Counted from the first letter of the stretch, positions 46,487-55,382 are shown. The stretch is DNA of 64,000 nt from Neorhizobium galegae (GCF_017877135.1 NZ_JAGIPH010000002.1:186001-250000), one strand, 5' to 3'. Numbers and translations: made by a program. Notes: generated by a model from the sequence alone, not told the origin.

Positions 46487-47053
46487 TCAACTCGGCAGCC
46501 CGATCAGCTTTTCGAACGCTTCCCAAGTGTCGTCCATGGCGTAAACGCCGGTGAAGGGAATGTTCACGTGGCCGTAGAGTGGCGTCAGCTGCCATTCGGC
46601 CGTCTCTTCATCGACGCCGGCCACCTGCTGCAGATACATTACGGAGGCAAGGCCGGTGCGGTCGGCGCCGCTCTTGCAGTGAACGAGGAGGGGGCCTTGC
46701 GCCTGCCGCAGCACGGCCACCAGGGCATAGCTCTCTTCGCGCGTCAGCCGCTTGTTGGCCGACATCGCAAAATCGACATGGGTCGCACCGTGAGCCCTGG
46801 CCACGGCCAGTTCATCCTCATACCAGCGGGCGCCGGGCTTTGCGCCGCGCAGGTTGATGATGGTCTTGATATGATATCGGTCAATCTCGGCGGCGAGCAT
46901 GTCTGGCGAAAGCTGCGCCGAGCGATAGTAGCGTCCCGGCAGGACCTCGTGGAAATTGCCGGTCCATTGCAGGACGGCAAGGTAACCGAAGAGCGCTGAG
47001 CCAAGCCCGAGCAGGGCAAGCCCCGACCGCGTCAATATCCGTTTCATGCTCAT
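46487..47053 (-). CDS. Dual-specificity/tyrosine phosphatase-like protein with N-terminal membrane anchor
   Basis: This 188-residue protein has an N-terminal hydrophobic helix (LALLGLGSALFGYLAVL) and a protein tyrosine phosphatase fold. The signature HCKSGADRTG has catalytic C126 and R132, and the acid region precedes it (MSANKRLTREE). PGRYYRSAQ and IINLRGAKPGARWYEDE fit the DSP/Siw14-like subgroup. Phosphoinositide, inositol pyrophosphate or phosphoprotein substrates are all possible. ATG 47053 follows GAGGG. It lies upstream of the MDR dehydrogenase gene. Confidence 0.85.
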   Translation of the reverse strand: MSMKRILTRSGLALLGLGSALFGYLAVLQWTGNFHEVLPGRYYRSAQLSPDMLAAEIDRYHIKTIINLRGAKPGARWYEDELAVARAHGATHVDFAMSANKRLTREESYALVAVLRQAQGPLLVHCKSGADRTGLASVMYLQQVAGVDEETAEWQLTPLYGHVNIPFTGVYAMDDTWEAFEKLIGLPS

Positions 47054-47283
47054 GAAATGCCCTCGAACGGGCGCCCGTCGTGCCCAGATTTGAAAAAAGC
47101 AGAATGCCGCCGCAATGGCAAATTTAAGGCTTGCCGCCGCGCCCGGGAGCCTGTCGAAACCAAAAGTGCGTGAGCGGTTCTGGCTCGGACTGCGTAAAGC
47201 GAATAGACCGGGAAATTCGGGTCGCGCTGTTTTCCCCGGAATTCTCTAACAGCGTTCAACGACAAATGCATGAAAAACGTCCT

Positions 47284-47362
47284 TTGACATTTCGTGCAAT
47301 CTTCGTCATAGACGCCACGAAATCGAAACCGCCGGGCGCTACAGTGCGCTCCGGCGGTTTCG
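47284..47362 (+). promoter_or_regulatory. Promoter and strong 5'-leader hairpin of the CDF transporter gene
   Basis: TTGACA (47284-47289), a 17-nt spacer and CATAGA (47307-47312) form a good promoter. Its transcript would begin just before a 12-bp perfect stem CGAAACCGCCGG/CCGGCGGTTTCG (47324-47335 and 47351-47362) with a further GCGC/GCGC pairing inside. The hairpin has no T tract, so it is more likely an mRNA-stabilising or regulatory leader than a terminator. Confidence 0.5.
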
Positions 47363-47408
47363 CCGTTTCAGGGCACTTGCAACTCATTCGCAGACGCATG
47401 GAAAGACG

Positions 47409-48326
47409 ATGACCGACACGAAAAACGCACTGGTTCAGCGCCTGGCGCTGTGGGGTATCCCGCTCGCCATCGGCGTCATGGGCCTGAAGATGCTGGCTTG
47501 GTGGGTGACCGGGTCGGTGGCGCTTCTGTCGGACGGGCTGGAAAGCTCGGTCAATGTGACGGCAGCCTTCATCGCCTATTTCGTCATCCGCTATGCGCAG
47601 CGTCCGGCCGATGACGACCACCAGTTCGGCCACCACAAGGCAGAATATATTTCGGCGGTCATCGAGGGCGTGCTGATCGTCGTCGCCGCGCTTCTGATCG
47701 TCAAGGAAGCCTGGGGCGGACTTATGGAGCCGCGCCTGCCGGATGCGCCCGTGCTCGGCCTTGCCATCAATGCACTCGCCGGCGTCATCAACGCGGCCTG
47801 GGCAACGCTTCTCATCCGCATCGGCACCAGCCATCGCTCGCCGGCGCTAAAGGCGGATGGCCACCACATCATGTCGGATGTCGTCACCTCCGTCGGCGTG
47901 CTGATCGGCCTGGTGCTGGCCATCATAACGGGTTACGCCATCCTCGATCCGCTACTCGCCATCATTGTCGGCATCAACATTCTCTATCAGGGTGGCAAGG
48001 TCATTTCCCATTCGGTGGGCGGGCTGATGGACCGGGCGGTCGAGCCGGAAGAGGAAGCGGCGATCAAGGCAGCGATTACGGCCCATTCGGCCGGCGTGCT
48101 TGACGTGCATGATCTGCGCACCCGCCGGGCCGGCGCCGTCGCCTTCATCGATTTCCATCTGGTGGTGCCGGCTTCGATGACAGTCATTGCGGCGCATGCC
48201 ATCTGCGACCGCTTGGAAGATGCGATCAAAGAGGCTATTCCCGGCGCCTCTCTCGCCATTCACGTGGAGCCCGAAGGCGAGCGGGCACATGGTATGAAGG
48301 TTCAGGTAGAAGGTCACGAACAATGA
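47409..48326 (+). CDS. Cation diffusion facilitator (CDF) metal exporter
   Basis: This inner-membrane divalent metal/proton antiporter has 305 residues with six membrane helices. The metal-site motif in helix 2 reads [11 protein letters not shown], and helix 5 has [11 protein letters not shown] (HxxxD). [15 protein letters not shown] lies in the loop. The pattern fits the Zn/Fe-exporting FieF/ZitB side rather than Mn exporters with DxxxD. A C-terminal cytoplasmic ferredoxin-like domain follows ([24 protein letters not shown]). It overlaps queF by four bases (ATGA), so the two are translationally coupled. Confidence 0.9.
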   Translation: MTDTKNALVQRLALWGIPLAIGVMGLKMLAWWVTGSVALLSDGLESSVNVTAAFIAYFVIRYAQRPADDDHQFGHHKAEYISAVIEGVLIVVAALLIVKEAWGGLMEPRLPDAPVLGLAINALAGVINAAWATLLIRIGTSHRSPALKADGHHIMSDVVTSVGVLIGLVLAIITGYAILDPLLAIIVGINILYQGGKVISHSVGGLMDRAVEPEEEAAIKAAITAHSAGVLDVHDLRTRRAGAVAFIDFHLVVPASMTVIAAHAICDRLEDAIKEAIPGASLAIHVEPEGERAHGMKVQVEGHEQ

Positions 48327-48787
48327 GCATGACGGATGTCAGCGGGCTGTCGCAGCTCGGCCAGAAGGTGGATGCCCCGCAAAGTCCGGAACAGGCCGTT
48401 CTGGAAAAAGTGCCCAACAGCAATGCCGGCACCGATTATGTCGTGCGCTTCACCGCGCCGGAATTCACCTCGCTCTGCCCGATGACCGGCCAGCCGGACT
48501 TTGCGCATATCGTGATCGACTACATCCCGAACGGCTTTCTGGTCGAATCGAAATCGCTAAAACTGTTCCTGCAGTCTTTCCGCAACCATGGTGCCTTTCA
48601 CGAGGATTGCTCGGTCTATATCGCCCGGCGCATCGTGGAGCTTCTCGATCCGAAATGGCTGCGCATCGGCGCTTACTGGTATCCGCGCGGCGGCATCCCG
48701 ATCGATGTGTTCTGGCAGACCGGCGAGCTTCCGAAGGGTGTCTGGCTCCCCGACCAAGGCGTCCCCACCTACCGCGGCCGTGGGTGA
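48323..48787 (+). CDS. queF: NADPH-dependent preQ0 reductase QueF
   Basis: This enzyme reduces 7-cyano-7-deazaguanine (preQ0) to preQ1 in queuosine synthesis. It has 154 residues, the short unimodular QueF form. Catalytic C52 and D59 lie in [11 protein letters not shown]. The NADPH motif [16 protein letters not shown] and the FHED residues are present. ATG 48323 overlaps the CDF stop, with GAAGG 10 nt upstream. The first palindrome of the repeat block lies 20 nt after its stop and could serve as terminator. Confidence 0.95.
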   Translation: MSMTDVSGLSQLGQKVDAPQSPEQAVLEKVPNSNAGTDYVVRFTAPEFTSLCPMTGQPDFAHIVIDYIPNGFLVESKSLKLFLQSFRNHGAFHEDCSVYIARRIVELLDPKWLRIGAYWYPRGGIPIDVFWQTGELPKGVWLPDQGVPTYRGRG

Positions 48788-49102
48788 GCTGCGACGGCGT
48801 AGCCGGCAAATCGCTCCAGTGGAGCGATTTGAGCAGCGAACGCCCTGAGCCAAAGCGAAGGGCCGGGGCGAAAGCCAGCTGCGACGGCGTAGCTGGCAAA
48901 TCGCTCCAGTGGAGCGATTTGAGCAGCGAACGCCCTGAGCCAAAGCGAAGGGCCGGGGCGAAAGCCAGCTGCGACGGCGTAGCTGGCAAATCGCTCCAGT
49001 GGAGCGATTTGAGCAGCGAACGCCCTGAGCCAAAGCGAAGGGCCGGGGCATAGCCAGCTGCGACGGCAAAGCCGGCAAATCGCTCCAGTGGAGCGATTTG
49101 AC
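48787..49102. repeat. 90-bp tandem repeat, three full copies and one partial
   Basis: Units begin at 48787, 48877, 48967 and 49056 (period 90, 90, 89) and are almost identical. Each contains a palindrome CAAATCGCTCCA-G-TGGAGCGATTTG with 12-bp arms (48807-48831, 48897-48921, 48987-49011, 49076-49100) and a GCCCT...AGGGC hairpin. A further lone palindrome with one change is at 49336-49360. The period is a multiple of three, so spurious repeat-encoding frames run through it on both strands. No gene is supported. Confidence 0.9.
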
Positions 49103-49144
49103 AGACTGCTGACAAAGTCAATGACATCGCCGGGATCGGCATTG

Positions 49145-49280
49145 ACGACGTCTTTGCCCCCTCGCCCCGCGTGCGGGGAGAGGGCTGGGGTGAGGGGCTT
49201 TAAACTTTTGATTAGGCAGCGAATTAGCCCCTTATCCCGCTGCCGCGACCTTCTCCCCGTCAAGACGGGGCGAAGGGCCC
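49145..49280. repeat. Rhizobial intergenic hairpin mosaic element
   Basis: The stretch contains CCTCGCCCCGCGTGCGGGGAGAGG (CCCCGC/GCGGGG stem), GGGGTGAGGGG, and CTTCTCCCCGTCAAGACGGGGCGAAG (CCCCGTC/GACGGGG stem). Such sequences occur widely between genes in rhizobia and other Proteobacteria. It lies between the tandem block and the lone fifth palindrome. Confidence 0.6.
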
Positions 49281-49335
49281 TTGCAGCCGCCCGTCACTCC
49301 AATCTTGAGGTCAAGAAGGTTTGTCAGCAAGCCGG

Positions 49336-49360
49336 CAAATCGCTCCAGCGGAGCGATTTG
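49336..49360. repeat. Fifth copy of the CAAATCGCTCC palindrome, next to the DUF2076 stop codon
   Basis: An imperfect 25-nt palindrome with 11-bp arms lies 5 nt downstream of the DUF2076 stop codon on the minus strand. Its position suggests terminator or mRNA-end function. Confidence 0.7.
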
Positions 49361-49365
49361 AGCAG

Positions 49366-50175
49366 TTACGCAAAATCGCTGTCGTCGCTGTTGTCGAAAT
49401 CGCTGTCATCACCGCCCCAGCTGGCGTCGGCCTGCTGGATGTCGTCGTCGGCTGACGTGTCCGGCACGTCGCTGGCATCGATCGTCTCGTTCGGCGCATC
49501 GCCATAATAATTGTTGATCACCGTTTCCTCGATCGGCCCGCCGCCAAACCCTTCGGCGGCCGGATTGCCGAGGCCTAGGCCCGACATGTGGTTGCTGAAA
49601 ATGCCACTCAGCGAATTGGCAAGCAGCATGCCGCCAGCAACGCCTGCCGCCGTTCCGAGTGCGCCGGTGAGGAAGCCGCCGCCGCCCATGGACGGGCCGC
49701 GCGCTGCAGACCAGGGACCGGACGGCTGAGGCGGGTAGGCCGGTTGCTGTGCATAGCCCTGCGGCGCTATCGGAGCCTGCTGTTGTCCATAGCCTGCCGA
49801 TTGCGGGCTGCCCCAGGGGCCGGCAGCCGGAGCTTGTGATTGCACGGGGGCTTGCGCTGGTCGGGCGCTTGGTGCCGGGGTGCGCCCGGAGCCGAAGATC
49901 GAATCCAGAAAGCCGCCGCGGGCCTGGGGCTGTTCCTGCACTGCTGCCGCTTCAAGCTCCCGAATGCGCGCCTCAAGCTCGTTGATACGGGCGGATGCCG
50001 CTTCCAACCCCTTTTCCTGCACGATGACGGCCTGCGCCAGGTAATAGGGCGCCGACGGCGTCAGGCGCATCGCATCGGCAATCAGGCGCTCGGCTTCGGG
50101 ATCGCGCGGCGTGCTGCTGGCCGTGCGGATACGGTCGAACAAGGCGCTCAGCAGTTGGCGTTCTTCCGGTGACAT
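49366..50175 (-). CDS. DUF2076 family protein
   Basis: This 269-residue protein has an N-terminal helical domain (SPEERQLLSALFDRIRTA, then SAPYYLAQAVIVQEKGLEAASARINELEARIRELE, a coiled coil), a long Gln/Pro/Ala-rich linker, a Gly-rich hydrophobic segment (GGGGFLTGALGTAAGVAGGMLLANSLSGIF) and a very acidic Asp/Ser C-terminus. The order matches DUF2076 periplasmic ligand-binding-like proteins of unknown role. Of two ATGs, 50175 is chosen because GAGGAG touches the first (50181). The acidic tail (DDSDFDNSDDSDFA) could bind cations. Confidence 0.83.
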   Translation of the reverse strand: MSPEERQLLSALFDRIRTASSTPRDPEAERLIADAMRLTPSAPYYLAQAVIVQEKGLEAASARINELEARIRELEAAAVQEQPQARGGFLDSIFGSGRTPAPSARPAQAPVQSQAPAAGPWGSPQSAGYGQQQAPIAPQGYAQQPAYPPQPSGPWSAARGPSMGGGGFLTGALGTAAGVAGGMLLANSLSGIFSNHMSGLGLGNPAAEGFGGGPIEETVINNYYGDAPNETIDASDVPDTSADDDIQQADASWGGDDSDFDNSDDSDFA

Positions 50176-50355
50176 GGTCATCTCCTCGACAGGCGCGCCC
50201 GGCATCTCGATGCGGCAGCGGCGGCGCCGGTGGTTGCGTTGTTTTCGACAAGCATCGTGCCTGCCGATGCCTTCGCGGGCAAGCCCTGCCCATGAGGAGA
50301 AAATGGGGCCGGATTCGGGCTTTTTCATCAGCGGCGATTGTTAAATCGCCGTAAG

Positions 50356-50403
50356 CTTCGGGAGCGTCGAGCGCCCCCGAAGCCCCTGCCGCGTGGGGCT
50401 TTT
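50356..50403. terminator. Pair of hairpins downstream of the hupE-like gene
   Basis: Adjacent stems CTTCGGG/CCCGAAG (50356-50362 and 50376-50382, with an inner GCG/CGC) and AGCCCC/GGGGCT (50381-50386 and 50395-50400) lie just after the hupE-like stop codon. A TTTT run follows on the plus strand only, so termination in the minus direction is plausible but not textbook. Confidence 0.45.
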
Positions 50404-50990
50404 CAGCCGAATGCCAGCGACAGGCCGGCAAGGGCGGTGAGACCGCCGGCAATGCGCGTCAGCACCGGTGCGGCACGTCCGGCCGCAAGGCCGACAACAA
50501 TGCCGGCCGCGTGCAGGAAGGCGGTGGCGATGACGAAGCCGACGCCGAATTTCCAGGCGCCTGCCGCGCCCAGTTCCGCCCCATGCGCATGGCCATGGAA
50601 CAGCGCAAAGACGGCGACGATGGCAGCCGAGATGGCGACCGGAAGACGCACGGCCATGGCCACGAGCAGGCCAAGCCCGATGACCGAGGCCAGAATGCCG
50701 GGCTCGACGAAGGGAAGCTGAACACCGACGAGAGCAAGGGCAAAGCCGAGCGCCATGGTGGCGACGAAGGTGGCAGGTACGATGACAAGCGCTGCCCGGC
50801 GCCCCGGCACGGAAGCGATCTGCGCCGCCCACAGGCCAACCGCCACCATGGCCAGCACATGGTCTGCCCCAAACAGCGGATGCGACAGGCCGGCGGCAAA
50901 GGATCCATGCGCCAGCGGATCGAGATGGGCAAAGGCAGGTGCGGCGGCTGCCGCAAAAGCGGCGGCGGTCAGCGTGAGACGTTTCAACAT
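50403..50990 (-). CDS. HupE/UreJ family membrane protein
   Basis: This 195-residue integral membrane protein has a cleavable-looking signal (LTAAAFAAAAAPAFA) and the family motif LSHPLFGADHVLAMVAVGLWA near residue 35, then HGHAHGAELG and ATAFLHAAGIVVG. HupE and UreJ proteins transport nickel or cobalt for hydrogenase or urease. No hydrogenase or urease genes are in the window, so the metal and client enzyme are unknown. ATG 50990 follows AGGGGAAC. It is encoded alone, divergent from clpP. Confidence 0.88.
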   Translation of the reverse strand: MLKRLTLTAAAFAAAAAPAFAHLDPLAHGSFAAGLSHPLFGADHVLAMVAVGLWAAQIASVPGRRAALVIVPATFVATMALGFALALVGVQLPFVEPGILASVIGLGLLVAMAVRLPVAISAAIVAVFALFHGHAHGAELGAAGAWKFGVGFVIATAFLHAAGIVVGLAAGRAAPVLTRIAGGLTALAGLSLAFG

Positions 50991-51216
50991 GACAAGTTCC
51001 CCTTGAATGGATTTGGCGGCGCCGACGGTGGGAGCCCGCCGCAACGCAATCGCGACAAGATTAGGCAGTGCCTAAAAATCTGTCCATCCGCAAAATGACG
51101 AAGACGGTATTCACCTTACGGCACGTTACGGCGCGCTTCCTCGCGAATGGCGCATTGTTTTGTGGCGGCGAACGCATTATGTCCGGGGTTAGGAAATCCA
51201 CACTGGAGACTGCTCG

Positions 51217-51804
51217 ATGCTTGATGAGAACGACGACGACAAGACGAAGGAATTGGCGCTCGGCAAGGAAACGGAGGCGAACCTTTTCAAGTCGCGTTCG
51301 ATCTTCATCTATGGCGGCATTACCCAGGAACTGGCGCAAAAAGTCTGCACGCAGCTTGTGGCGCTGGCAGCCGCCAGCGATGACGACATCCGCATCTACG
51401 TGAACTCGCCGGGCGGCCACGTGGAATCGGGCGATTCCATCCATGACATGATCAAGTTCATCAAGCCGAAGGTATGGATCATCGGCACCGGCTGGGTCGC
51501 CTCCGCCGGCGCGCTGATCTACGTCTCGGTTCCGAAGGAACGCCGCATCTGCCTGCCCAACACGCGCTTCCTCCTGCACCAACCGTCCGGCGGCACCCGC
51601 GGCATGGCCTCCGATATCGAGATCCAGGCCCGCGAAATCATCAAGATGAACCAGCGCCTGATCAAGATTTTTGCCAAGGCCACCGGCCAGAGCGAAGACA
51701 AGATCGCCAAGGACATCGACCGCGACTACTGGCTATCGGCCGAAGATGCCGTTGGCTACGGTCTGGTCTCGAAGATCGTCGAAAGCCAGTCGGAAATCGG
51801 CTGA
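51217..51804 (+). CDS. clpP: ClpP-family serine protease subunit
   Basis: This 195-residue ClpP-fold protease subunit has [20 protein letters not shown], the nucleophile S96 ([10 protein letters not shown]), H121 (LLHQPSGG) and a later Asp. It differs from main ClpP at the active-site turn (VASAG rather than ASMG) and at the start ([27 protein letters not shown]), marking it as a paralogue of the major ClpP. No clpX or clpA lies next to it. ATG 51217 follows GGAGAC. Alphaproteobacteria often have two or three ClpP forms, and this one may assemble in mixed rings or have specialised substrates. Confidence 0.9.
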   Translation: MLDENDDDKTKELALGKETEANLFKSRSIFIYGGITQELAQKVCTQLVALAAASDDDIRIYVNSPGGHVESGDSIHDMIKFIKPKVWIIGTGWVASAGALIYVSVPKERRICLPNTRFLLHQPSGGTRGMASDIEIQAREIIKMNQRLIKIFAKATGQSEDKIAKDIDRDYWLSAEDAVGYGLVSKIVESQSEIG

Positions 51805-51980
51805 GCCTTTCGCAAACCCTGTTTGCCGTAGAATTGGGCCCGTCGGTATCAAGCCGGCGGGTTTTTCATGTCCGGGACCTGAAGGGCAAACCGCCCGGGA
51901 CGGAAAATTTCGGCGGCCTTTGACGAGTGCTCTTCGCTTTTGCCTTGTCTGTGCTGCCCTTTTTCGAAACAACCGCTTCC

Positions 51981-52946
51981 ATGAGCATTCCGACAAAACA
52001 CCCCTTCGCCTTCGATCCCACCTATGGCCTGTCGCTGGAGGCGCTGCTTGCGCTTCGCGCGCCGGAGGCGCCGAAGGGTTTCGACGCCTTCTGGAGCCGG
52101 CGCTACAAGCGCGCGCTTGCCCTTGCGCCTGAACCGCAGCTGCGGCCAAGCCCGCTGTCGCATCCCGATTTTCGCGTCGAAGAGCTTTCCTACACCTCGA
52201 CGGACGGCGTGCTGATCGGCGGCTGGCTGTTGACGCCGGCGCATGAAAAGCCCCGCCGCGGCATCGTCGTCGGCCATGGCTATGGCGGGCGCGAGGCGCC
52301 GGATTTCGATTTTCCGGTGCGTGATGCGGTGCTTCTGTTTCCCTGCTTTCGCGGCCTGTCGAAAAGCCCGCATCCGCCGATTTCGCCGCAATCGCACTGG
52401 CACGTGCTGCACAATATCGACGATCCGGACAAATACGTCATCGGCGGCTGCGTCGAGGATCTGTGGATTGCGGTCTCTACGCTTGCCTCCCTTCACCCGG
52501 AAGTGGCCGGCCGCATCGGCTATAGCGGCATCAGCTTTGGCGGCGGCATCGGCGCGCTCGCCATGCCCTTCGATCCGCGCATCGATCGTGGTTTTCTGGA
52601 AGTGCCGACCTTTGGCAACCGGCCGCTCTGGCTGACCCTGCCGACAAACGGCAGCGGCGCTGCCGTGCAGATTTACCGCAAGCGGCATCCGCAGGTGGAT
52701 GAGGTGCTGCGGTTCTTCGATGCAGCAACCGCCGCCACCCGCATCGAGGCCCCCATGCTGGTGGCCGCGGCGCGCTTTGATCCGTCCGTCGCTCCGCCCT
52801 GTCAGTTCACCATCGCCAACGCGCTGCCGCCATCAAAGTTTAATGAAACTTTCATTCTCGATGCCGGGCATTTCGATTATCCTGGTTCTGCAGCGCAACA
52901 TGCGCAATTATCGCAGAAGATCCGGCGGTTTTTCGGGGTGCCATGA
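51981..52946 (+). CDS. Acetylxylan esterase (AXE1/CE7)-type alpha/beta hydrolase
   Basis: This 321-residue alpha/beta hydrolase has no signal peptide from ATG 51981. The N-terminal cap FDAFWSRRYKRAL, oxyanion region GHGYGGRE, nucleophile S184 (SGISFGG), Asp in AARFDPSVAPP and His in DAGHFDYPG fit the CE7 family, which removes acetyl groups from sugars and cephalosporins. An upstream in-frame GTG at 51927 exists, and neither start has a good ribosome site. It overlaps the next esterase gene by four bases (ATGA), so the two are coupled and may act on the same substrate class. Confidence 0.85.
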   Translation: MSIPTKHPFAFDPTYGLSLEALLALRAPEAPKGFDAFWSRRYKRALALAPEPQLRPSPLSHPDFRVEELSYTSTDGVLIGGWLLTPAHEKPRRGIVVGHGYGGREAPDFDFPVRDAVLLFPCFRGLSKSPHPPISPQSHWHVLHNIDDPDKYVIGGCVEDLWIAVSTLASLHPEVAGRIGYSGISFGGGIGALAMPFDPRIDRGFLEVPTFGNRPLWLTLPTNGSGAAVQIYRKRHPQVDEVLRFFDAATAATRIEAPMLVAAARFDPSVAPPCQFTIANALPPSKFNETFILDAGHFDYPGSAAQHAQLSQKIRRFFGVP

Positions 52947-53671
52947 ACAGGGAATATCTGCGCTGGTACAGTCAACGGCTCCACAGAGACATGGAGCTTC
53001 TCGTTTTCGGCCATGCCGGCGCAAAAGTTCTGATGTTCCCGACCCGCGAGGGCCGGTTTTTCGAATATGAACAACTGGGCGTGGTTGAGAGCCTCGGCGA
53101 CAAGGTGAGGGCAGGGCAGCTTCAGCTTTTCTGCATCGAGGGGCTGGCGAGCGAAAGTTTCTACGATGGCAACCGCCCGCCCGCCGAACGCATCCGCCGC
53201 CATGCCGCCTTTGAAGACTATGTGCTGAACGAGGTTCTGCCGCTGATGGCGGCGAAAAACCCGCATGACTGCACGATTGTGCAGGGCTGCAGCCTCGGCG
53301 CCTATCAGGCGATGAGCCTTGCGCTTCGCCACCCGCATCTCTTCCGCAAGCTTGTGGCCTTTTCCGGCCGTTATGACCTGACGCTGAAGGTGGACAGCTT
53401 CGGTGACCTCATGGATGGCTATTACGACGACGAGGTCTATTTCCGCACGCCCACGCATTTTCTGCCGGGCCTTGAGAGCGACTGGCGCCTGGAGCGTCTG
53501 CGCCAGATGGAGATCGTGCTCACCATCGGCGAGGCCGACCCCTTCCTCGACAACAATTTTCACTTGAGCCGCCTGCTGGCCGAAAAAGGCATCGACCACC
53601 GCCTCCACCTCTGGACCGGCCGCGCCCACCGCGGGAGTGCGTGGCGGAGGATGGCACCGCTTTATATTTGA
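52943..53671 (+). CDS. Putative esterase (alpha/beta hydrolase, PF00756-like)
   Basis: This 242-residue esterase-family protein has the nucleophile S117 in QGCSLGAYQAMSLALRHP, an acid in GEADPFLDNN and His near the C-terminus (LWTGRAHRGSAWRR). The stretch FGHAGAKVLMFPTREGRFFEYEQLG matches a group of rhizobial esterases often found in two-gene sets. The natural substrate is unknown. ATG 52943 lies inside the stop of the upstream hydrolase gene. It is the last gene before the AT-richer island. Confidence 0.85.
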   Translation: MNREYLRWYSQRLHRDMELLVFGHAGAKVLMFPTREGRFFEYEQLGVVESLGDKVRAGQLQLFCIEGLASESFYDGNRPPAERIRRHAAFEDYVLNEVLPLMAAKNPHDCTIVQGCSLGAYQAMSLALRHPHLFRKLVAFSGRYDLTLKVDSFGDLMDGYYDDEVYFRTPTHFLPGLESDWRLERLRQMEIVLTIGEADPFLDNNFHLSRLLAEKGIDHRLHLWTGRAHRGSAWRRMAPLYI

Positions 53672-54026
53672 GGGGTGGAGGCTCCCGCGCCGAGAATTGG
53701 GCGTACGCTCGCCGTGCCTTGCTCTGCCATCTGCGATCTTCAGGAAGAATTTGAGGCTATTGTCAGCCGGTCACATGTAAAGCGACGATCGCGAAAAGCG
53801 GCACATCCTCCGCATACTCGATCTTCGAGACAGCGCTGCAGGGATATCTTGCTGGGCACCTGTATCACCTTGCGGACCTCGGCCAATGCCTTCCGATCCT
53901 TCAGCTATGGCGAGAAATGGACATCGGCTTTGCCGGTTCGGGCCTTGTAAGGCAGCGTTGTCTGATGCCCTGTTTGTCGCCGCTGCAGAGGACGATGGGG
54001 CTCCGGGCCGGATCATCAATGCCGCC
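53672..54026. other. Intergenic region at the left edge of the AT-richer island
   Basis: These 355 bases carry no recognisable gene. Frames on both strands stay open for short distances but have no ribosome sites or known motifs. This may be a decayed gene remnant. Confidence 0.4.
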
Positions 54027-55103
54027 TCATTTCTTTACAATTGAACCGATGATTCCCAGCAGCCCATTGGCAAGCTGTTGGGTTTGCTCCCGCTGCGCTT
54101 CTTGTGTGCGGATCGCATTCTGGATCTGCGTCGGACTCAATTCACAAGAGTGTGCTACCAAGTCGGATGATAGGAACCCTCGTTTTCCGCTGCTGAGGGA
54201 TACTTCGCACCAGACGTATCCGGTTGCCGACGTTGAGCTTCCTAGAATTACAACCTCGATGTTGTTTGGAAGACGCATTATTGCCGGGAATGTCTTTCCC
54301 GGCCCGCTGCGAAGATTGGAAGAGTTTCCAGACTTATTCAAAACGTAGGAGATCGGAAGTCCTGATCGACTATCCAGCTGGTGACTTTCTGCTTTGGGAA
54401 CGCCTGACCCGTCGCCGAGATTGTTTTCAGCTTCTCTTTCCGATCCGGTGTTCTGAATCGGTTGATAAACGCCAAGAATTCTTTTGCAGTCCTCAATCGA
54501 CAAGCCTCTACTTAGTGTTTCCAACGAATATTTTTTATAATTATCAGCTTCCGTGAATTTCATCGAAGAATTGTCGTACGCGTACCTGCACAACTGCGCA
54601 TTGGAGAGGGCGCGTAGCACGCTTAATTCTTGCTCCTTATCTGCTTCAGAAACTGACTTCATTCCCAGCTTTAAGCGGCAGGTGTCGATTGTTTCACCGG
54701 TCTCCTTGGATTTATTCACGAAAGTCAACTGGCTCGTGTCATTGCTCCATGACCGCCTGTCAGCGGCGAGTGCCCTCCCACATATCTCGACTGACGTTAA
54801 TCCTATCGACGGCAAATACTGAGACGATAAAGCCTTCGAGTCGCCCCCTGTTGCGTCACCACAAGTAGGTAGACTTACAAATTCGCAAAATTTCGGCATA
54901 TCTTGACCGAAAATCTCGAGTCTTATTGTTTTTACCAGTGTGTATACAGTAAAAATCACAATTGGAATCGATAGAATTATATAAATTAAGCGCCTGGAAA
55001 ATGTTATGTCTTTTCTATTGAGCAGCGGAAATAGAGGCACAATGCCGCTGGCCATTATGCTGATTATAAGTGTTAGTTCTATGCTTAGTGTTTTCATCGG
55101 CAT
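54027..55103 (-). CDS. Membrane-anchored SH3-domain protein, unknown function, probably acquired
   Basis: This 358-residue protein has two N-terminal membrane helices (LSIELTLIISIMASGIVPLFPLL and RRLIYIILSIPIVIFTVYTLV), a middle region with regularly spaced cysteines in related contexts (VEICGRAL, IDTCRLKL, AQLCRYAY, IEDCKRIL) suggesting four helical repeats, and a bacterial SH3 domain (NSSNLRSGPGKTFPAIMRLP, YVWCEVSLSSGKRGFLSSDLV). Base and codon use are clearly AT-richer than every neighbour, and both flanks are non-coding. Together these point to horizontal gain. ATG 55103 has only a weak ribosome site, and ATG 55097 is an alternative. The role is unknown, and an envelope or defence role is possible. 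Confidence 0.75.
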   Translation of the reverse strand: MPMKTLSIELTLIISIMASGIVPLFPLLNRKDITFSRRLIYIILSIPIVIFTVYTLVKTIRLEIFGQDMPKFCEFVSLPTCGDATGGDSKALSSQYLPSIGLTSVEICGRALAADRRSWSNDTSQLTFVNKSKETGETIDTCRLKLGMKSVSEADKEQELSVLRALSNAQLCRYAYDNSSMKFTEADNYKKYSLETLSRGLSIEDCKRILGVYQPIQNTGSEREAENNLGDGSGVPKAESHQLDSRSGLPISYVLNKSGNSSNLRSGPGKTFPAIMRLPNNIEVVILGSSTSATGYVWCEVSLSSGKRGFLSSDLVAHSCELSPTQIQNAIRTQEAQREQTQQLANGLLGIIGSIVKK

Positions 55104-55382
55104 AGTTCGTTTCTTGGGAACGATTGATATTAATCCATAAAATTGTCGCCAAGGCAACGATAAGTTGAATTTTTAATTTCCTTTCCAAAGTAAGCTTATC
55201 TAGGATATGAATTCCAAATTGATTTCTAAATTTTTTGCCTGTTTTATTTATTGATATTTGTATTGTTCATTTGTTGGTTGAAACGAAATCATGTTGCTTA
55301 GAGTCTTCGTAAATGCATCGGTGGCCATTGAGGTTCATTTAAATGAAGATTGTGCGGGAGAATTATCAACTTCAATTACATG
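55104..55382. other. AT-rich non-coding region upstream of the SH3-domain gene
   Basis: The sequence is strikingly AT-rich, especially 55180-55270, in contrast to the rest of the window. No gene is supported. It probably holds the promoter of the SH3-domain gene and the boundary of an acquired segment. Confidence 0.5.

Noticed and set aside
48787-49102. The 90-bp tandem repeats as a CRISPR array
   Set aside because: The units are directly adjacent and identical along their whole length with no variable spacers, and there are no cas genes.
48607-49263. Repeat-encoding frames on both strands across the 90-bp tandem units (30-residue repeats)
   Set aside because: The 90-bp period is divisible by three, so several frames stay open through the repeats. 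They overlap queF, lack ribosome sites and have no family resemblance.
53771-54019. Possible gene remnant on the minus strand left of the SH3-domain gene
   Set aside because: The frame has no recognisable motif or ribosome site. A decayed gene is possible but cannot be supported by sight.
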